From NCBI GenBank assembly GCA_036009005.1, contig DASYMP010000052.1, positions 1-6,297 on the forward strand: a stretch of DNA of 6,297 bases, in the 5' to 3' direction. The notes below the pieces were generated by a model. That model saw only the letters and a program-made list of their open reading frames with translations, was not told the DNA's origin and ran no database searches. The stretch's first letter is position 1; each line of letters begins with the position of its first letter. The position numbers were made by a program, and so were the translations under genes. Shown here one piece after another: positions 6,002 through 6,297 of the stretch. Origin of the DNA: JACVRW01 sp036009005. Lineage in GTDB: Bacteria > Actinomycetota > Thermoleophilia > Solirubrobacterales > Thermoleophilaceae.

Positions 6002-6297
6002 GTGATCCAGCGCAAGACACCAGAGCAGATCGAGAAGATGGCGGCGGCGGGCCGCGTGCTCGTCCGCACGCACGAGATCCTCAAGAAGAAGGCGCGCCCC
6101 GGGGTCACCACAGGCGAGCTGGACGAGGCCGCCGAGCGCTTCATCCGCTCGCAGGGCGCCGAGCCGGCCTTCAAGGGCTACCGCGGCTTCCCGGGCTCGA
6201 TCTGCGCATCGCCGAACTCGATGGTGGTGCACGGGATCCCGGGCTCCTACCGCCTGAACCGGGGCGACCTGCTCTCGGTGGACATCGGCGTGGTGCT
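6002..6297 (+). CDS. map: Type I methionine aminopeptidase, 5' part only
   Basis: Methionine aminopeptidase removes the initiator Met from nascent proteins at the ribosome, using a two-metal centre. Ninety-eight full codons are visible, plus two bases of the next, and the frame runs off the window end; the family usually has about 250-290 residues. It starts MIQRKTPEQIEKMAAAGRVL, then has GVTTGELDEAAERFI (34-48), FPGSICASPNSMVVHGIP (63-80) and GDLLSVDIGVV (88-98). His77 of VVHGIP and Asp94 of SVDIG match the catalytic His79 and first metal ligand Asp97 of E. coli. No zinc-finger extension precedes the catalytic domain, so this is the simple form. The GTG start lies three bases after the adk stop, with GGAG (5989-5992) nine bases upstream. 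The other metal ligands lie outside the window. Confidence 0.96.
   Translation, partial: MIQRKTPEQIEKMAAAGRVLVRTHEILKKKARPGVTTGELDEAAERFIRSQGAEPAFKGYRGFPGSICASPNSMVVHGIPGSYRLNRGDLLSVDIGVV

Overview
This window is a continuous, single-strand stretch of a bacterial spc ribosomal-protein operon running into secY, adk and map. All thirteen genes read on the + strand: 'rplN (3' end only), rplX, rplE, rpsN (zinc type, rpsZ), rpsH, rplF, rplR, rpsE, rpmD, rplO, secY, adk and map' (5' end only). The DNA is strongly GC-rich, with G or C in most third codon positions, and GTG starts are used for rplF, secY, adk and map. High GC, a four-cysteine zinc S14, and secY-adk-map directly after rplO all suit an actinobacterium. 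The protein sequences look to me most like the class Thermoleophilia (Solirubrobacterales or Gaiellales type), but that is recognition from memory and not a search result.

Layout. Positions 1-2762 carry large-subunit genes (L14, L24, L5, L6, L18) with small-subunit S14 and S8 among them, packed with gaps of 0-4 bases or overlaps of 1-4 bases. A 36-base spacer at 2763-2798, the longest non-coding stretch, precedes rpsE. From 2799 to 4052 lie S5, L30 and L15; L30 has only 58 codons and its end overlaps L15 by 8 bases. From 4059 to the window end come the SecY translocon channel, adenylate kinase and the first 98 full codons of type I methionine aminopeptidase. No stretch of 300 bases lacks a gene. 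I see no promoter, intrinsic terminator, tRNA, mobile element, CRISPR array or long repeat, so the window looks internal to one long transcript.

How the genes work together. The ribosomal proteins build both subunits: L5 and L18 belong to the 5S rRNA particle, L14 and L6 lie near the factor and subunit-interface region, L24 is an early assembly factor, S14 is in the head, and S5 and S8 are in the body. SecY exports nascent membrane and secreted proteins, Map removes the initiator methionine from nascent chains, and Adk balances adenine nucleotides. Start codons overlapping or touching the previous stop, with Shine-Dalgarno sequences inside the upstream gene, point to translational coupling.

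I found no undescribed multi-gene system; this is a conserved housekeeping locus. The points worth a second look are local: a 70-residue acidic tail on L5 with slightly different codon use, short extra segments on S5 and L15, an adenylate kinase with Ile where the AMP-site STGD motif has Asp, and a non-classical zinc-type LID in the same enzyme.
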